Below are positions 62,775 through 64,000 of a DNA stretch of 64,000 nucleotides, piece after piece (position 1 is the first letter of the stretch; each line of letters starts with the position of its first letter). A program made the translations under genes and the position numbers. The notes below the pieces were generated by a model that was given only the letters and a program-made list of their open reading frames with translations, made no database searches and had not been told where the DNA came from. This DNA comes from an uncultured Prevotellaceae bacterium (GTDB lineage: Bacteria > Bacteroidota > Bacteroidia > Bacteroidales > Muribaculaceae): assembly GCA_900318865.1 (NCBI GenBank), contig ONMF01000006.1:1-64000 (forward strand). The letters are read 5' to 3'.

Positions 62775-64000
62775 GTGATTGACTTTACCCCTTTGGCCCG
62801 CGGACACTTCATGAGCCGCCTGCGACAGCAGGCGCGCTACATCCACCATGCCGATGCCGTGCAGCAAGGTGAGCTGGTGCGCCTGGTGGAGCGTGCGGCC
62901 CTCACCGCGGTGGGGCGCCGGTATGATTTTTCCACGGTTCGCACCTATCACGACTTCGCCAGCCGGGTGCCATTATGCCGCTATGAGGACATGCAGCCGC
63001 TCATCATGCGTGCCCTCAAGGGCGAGGCGGGCGTGCTGTGGCCGGGTCGCACCTATAACTTTGCGCAGTCGAGCGGCACCAGCGACGGCCGCAGCAAGTA
63101 CATTCCCATCACGCGCGAATCGTTCCGCTGGAACCATTATCAGGGTGCCAGCGATGTGGTGGCTCACTATCTGAATTTGAATCCGTCGAGCCGCATTTTT
63201 TCGGGAAAGGCACTCATCCTGGGCGGAAGCTTCGCCAACAATTTGACCGGGCTCAAGCCCGGTGTGCGAGTGGGCGACCTATCGGCCAGCCTCATCGACA
63301 ACATCAACCCGCTGGCAGGAATGTTCCGTGTTCCGCGCAAGCACATAGCGCTCATGGAAGACTGGAACGAGAAGCTGCCGGCACTGGTCGAGGCCTCGAT
63401 AGGTGAGGACATCACCAATCTGAGCGGTGTGCCGTCGTGGTTTCTCACCGTGCTCAAGCGAGTGCTCGAGCGCACGGGTGCGCAGTGCATCCACGAGGTG
63501 TGGCCCCACTTGGAAGTGTTTTTCCACGGAGGCATAGCTTTCGGGCCCTACCGCGAACAGTATGAACGGCTGTGCGACATGAGCCGCATGCACTTCCTCG
63601 ACACCTACAACGCCAGCGAGGGCTTCTTTGCGGTGCAGTCGGCATGGGAGTCGACGGCGATGTTGCTGCTGCTCGATGTGGGGGTGTTTTATGAGTTTAT
63701 ACCCATAGAGGAAACCGACAGCGACCAGCCCCAGGCGTACCCCATCTGGGAGATAGAGGCCGGACGAACCTATGAACTGGTCATCACAGCTTGCAACGGC
63801 CTGTGGCGCTACCGTCTGGGCGACACCGTGGCGGTGGAGCAGCTGGCACCGGCAAAAATCAAGATAGCCGGGCGCACGCGGGCCTTTATCAACGCTTTTG
63901 GTGAGGAACTGATGGTGCACAACGCCGACGAGTCCATCGCCCATGCGGCAACCGTGACAGGTGCTCAAGTGCTTAATTACACGGCAGCGCCGATTTTTGC
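62775..64000 (+). CDS. GH3 auxin-responsive-promoter-family protein, partial
   Basis: At least 408 codons, open to the window end. GH3 acyl-adenylate fold: 'YNFAQSSGTSDGRSKYIPIT' (ATP/phosphate loop), 'GGSFANNLTGLKPGVRVGDLSA', 'VWPHLEVFFHGGIAFGPY', 'DTYNASEGFFAVQSAW' and 'GLWRYRLGDTV'. Bacterial members are common in Bacteroidales and probably link acids to amino acids via adenylation; the substrate is unknown. The start is GTG at 62775 because the conserved region begins before the ATG at 62811 and a stop lies upstream. Confidence 0.9.
   Translation, partial: MIDFTPLARGHFMSRLRQQARYIHHADAVQQGELVRLVERAALTAVGRRYDFSTVRTYHDFASRVPLCRYEDMQPLIMRALKGEAGVLWPGRTYNFAQSSGTSDGRSKYIPITRESFRWNHYQGASDVVAHYLNLNPSSRIFSGKALILGGSFANNLTGLKPGVRVGDLSASLIDNINPLAGMFRVPRKHIALMEDWNEKLPALVEASIGEDITNLSGVPSWFLTVLKRVLERTGAQCIHEVWPHLEVFFHGGIAFGPYREQYERLCDMSRMHFLDTYNASEGFFAVQSAWESTAMLLLLDVGVFYEFIPIEETDSDQPQAYPIWEIEAGRTYELVITACNGLWRYRLGDTVAVEQLAPAKIKIAGRTRAFINAFGEELMVHNADESIAHAATVTGAQVLNYTAAPIF

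Overview
The window is a typical chromosome stretch of a Bacteroidales bacterium with fairly high GC, most likely family Muribaculaceae or a close relative. The family is my inference. The order rests on the promoters: nearly every isolated gene or operon carries the Bacteroidota -7 element TAnnTTTG(C), often with a TTTG-like -33 element 19-20 nt upstream. It also rests on the gene content (NamZ/DUF1343, GH89, NhaD, DUF3667, GH3-like protein, C_GCAxxG_C_C protein, dockerin-like and sorting-domain-like secreted proteins). Shine-Dalgarno sites are mostly absent, as usual in this phylum.

Layout. 1-5.6 kb: two divergent, related secreted multidomain proteins, one cut by the window edge, separated by a 428-bp region that holds a promoter and a strong terminator hairpin (possible small RNA or attenuator). 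5.6-13.3 kb: secreted endonuclease/phosphatase-fold protein, then a TolC-MacA-MacB-type efflux operon followed by a LytS/LytTR two-component pair. 13.3-20.9 kb: LTA-synthase-like sulfatase, short KdsD-like isomerase, degenerate PfkB protein, a TPR-GDPD read-through fusion, lumazine synthase and the ComM/YifB ATPase. 20.9-23.6 kb: an accessory patch with an AT-rich DUF4143 ATPase, a comM-like scrap, a CAU tRNA, an unassigned structured RNA bounded by promoter and terminator, and a WYL-regulator remnant. 23.6-33.3 kb: zinc-ribbon/GNAT/pgi operon, LpxL-like acyltransferase, DUF3667 protein, lipoproteins and a glycosyltransferase, with two intergenic arrays of a palindromic repeat that contains promoter boxes.

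33.4-45.1 kb: thyA-folA-lpxB; on the other strand NamZ, a Na+/solute symporter and a WYL regulator (a plausible muropeptide salvage unit); cytidine deaminase and an N-acetylmuramoyl-hexosaminidase whose start codons interlock; dnaX; GH89 alpha-N-acetylglucosaminidase. 45.2-53.8 kb: a third large secreted protein with dockerin-like repeats, NhaD antiporter, small unknown proteins, and a translationally coupled C_GCAxxG_C_C / Dna2-Nam7 helicase / BASS-like transporter operon. 54-64 kb: glutathione peroxidase, leuS, a second DUF4143 ATPase preceded by 33-bp tandem repeats, rdgB, outer-membrane phospholipase A, rubrerythrin, an unknown lipoprotein and a GH3-family protein cut by the window end.

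No rRNA, CRISPR array, transposase, integrase or prophage was seen. No clear-cut new defence or mobile system is present. The most promising unexplained items are the two candidate small RNAs, the promoter-bearing palindromic repeats, the interlocked head-to-head genes at 40.15 kb and the TPR-GDPD fusion.
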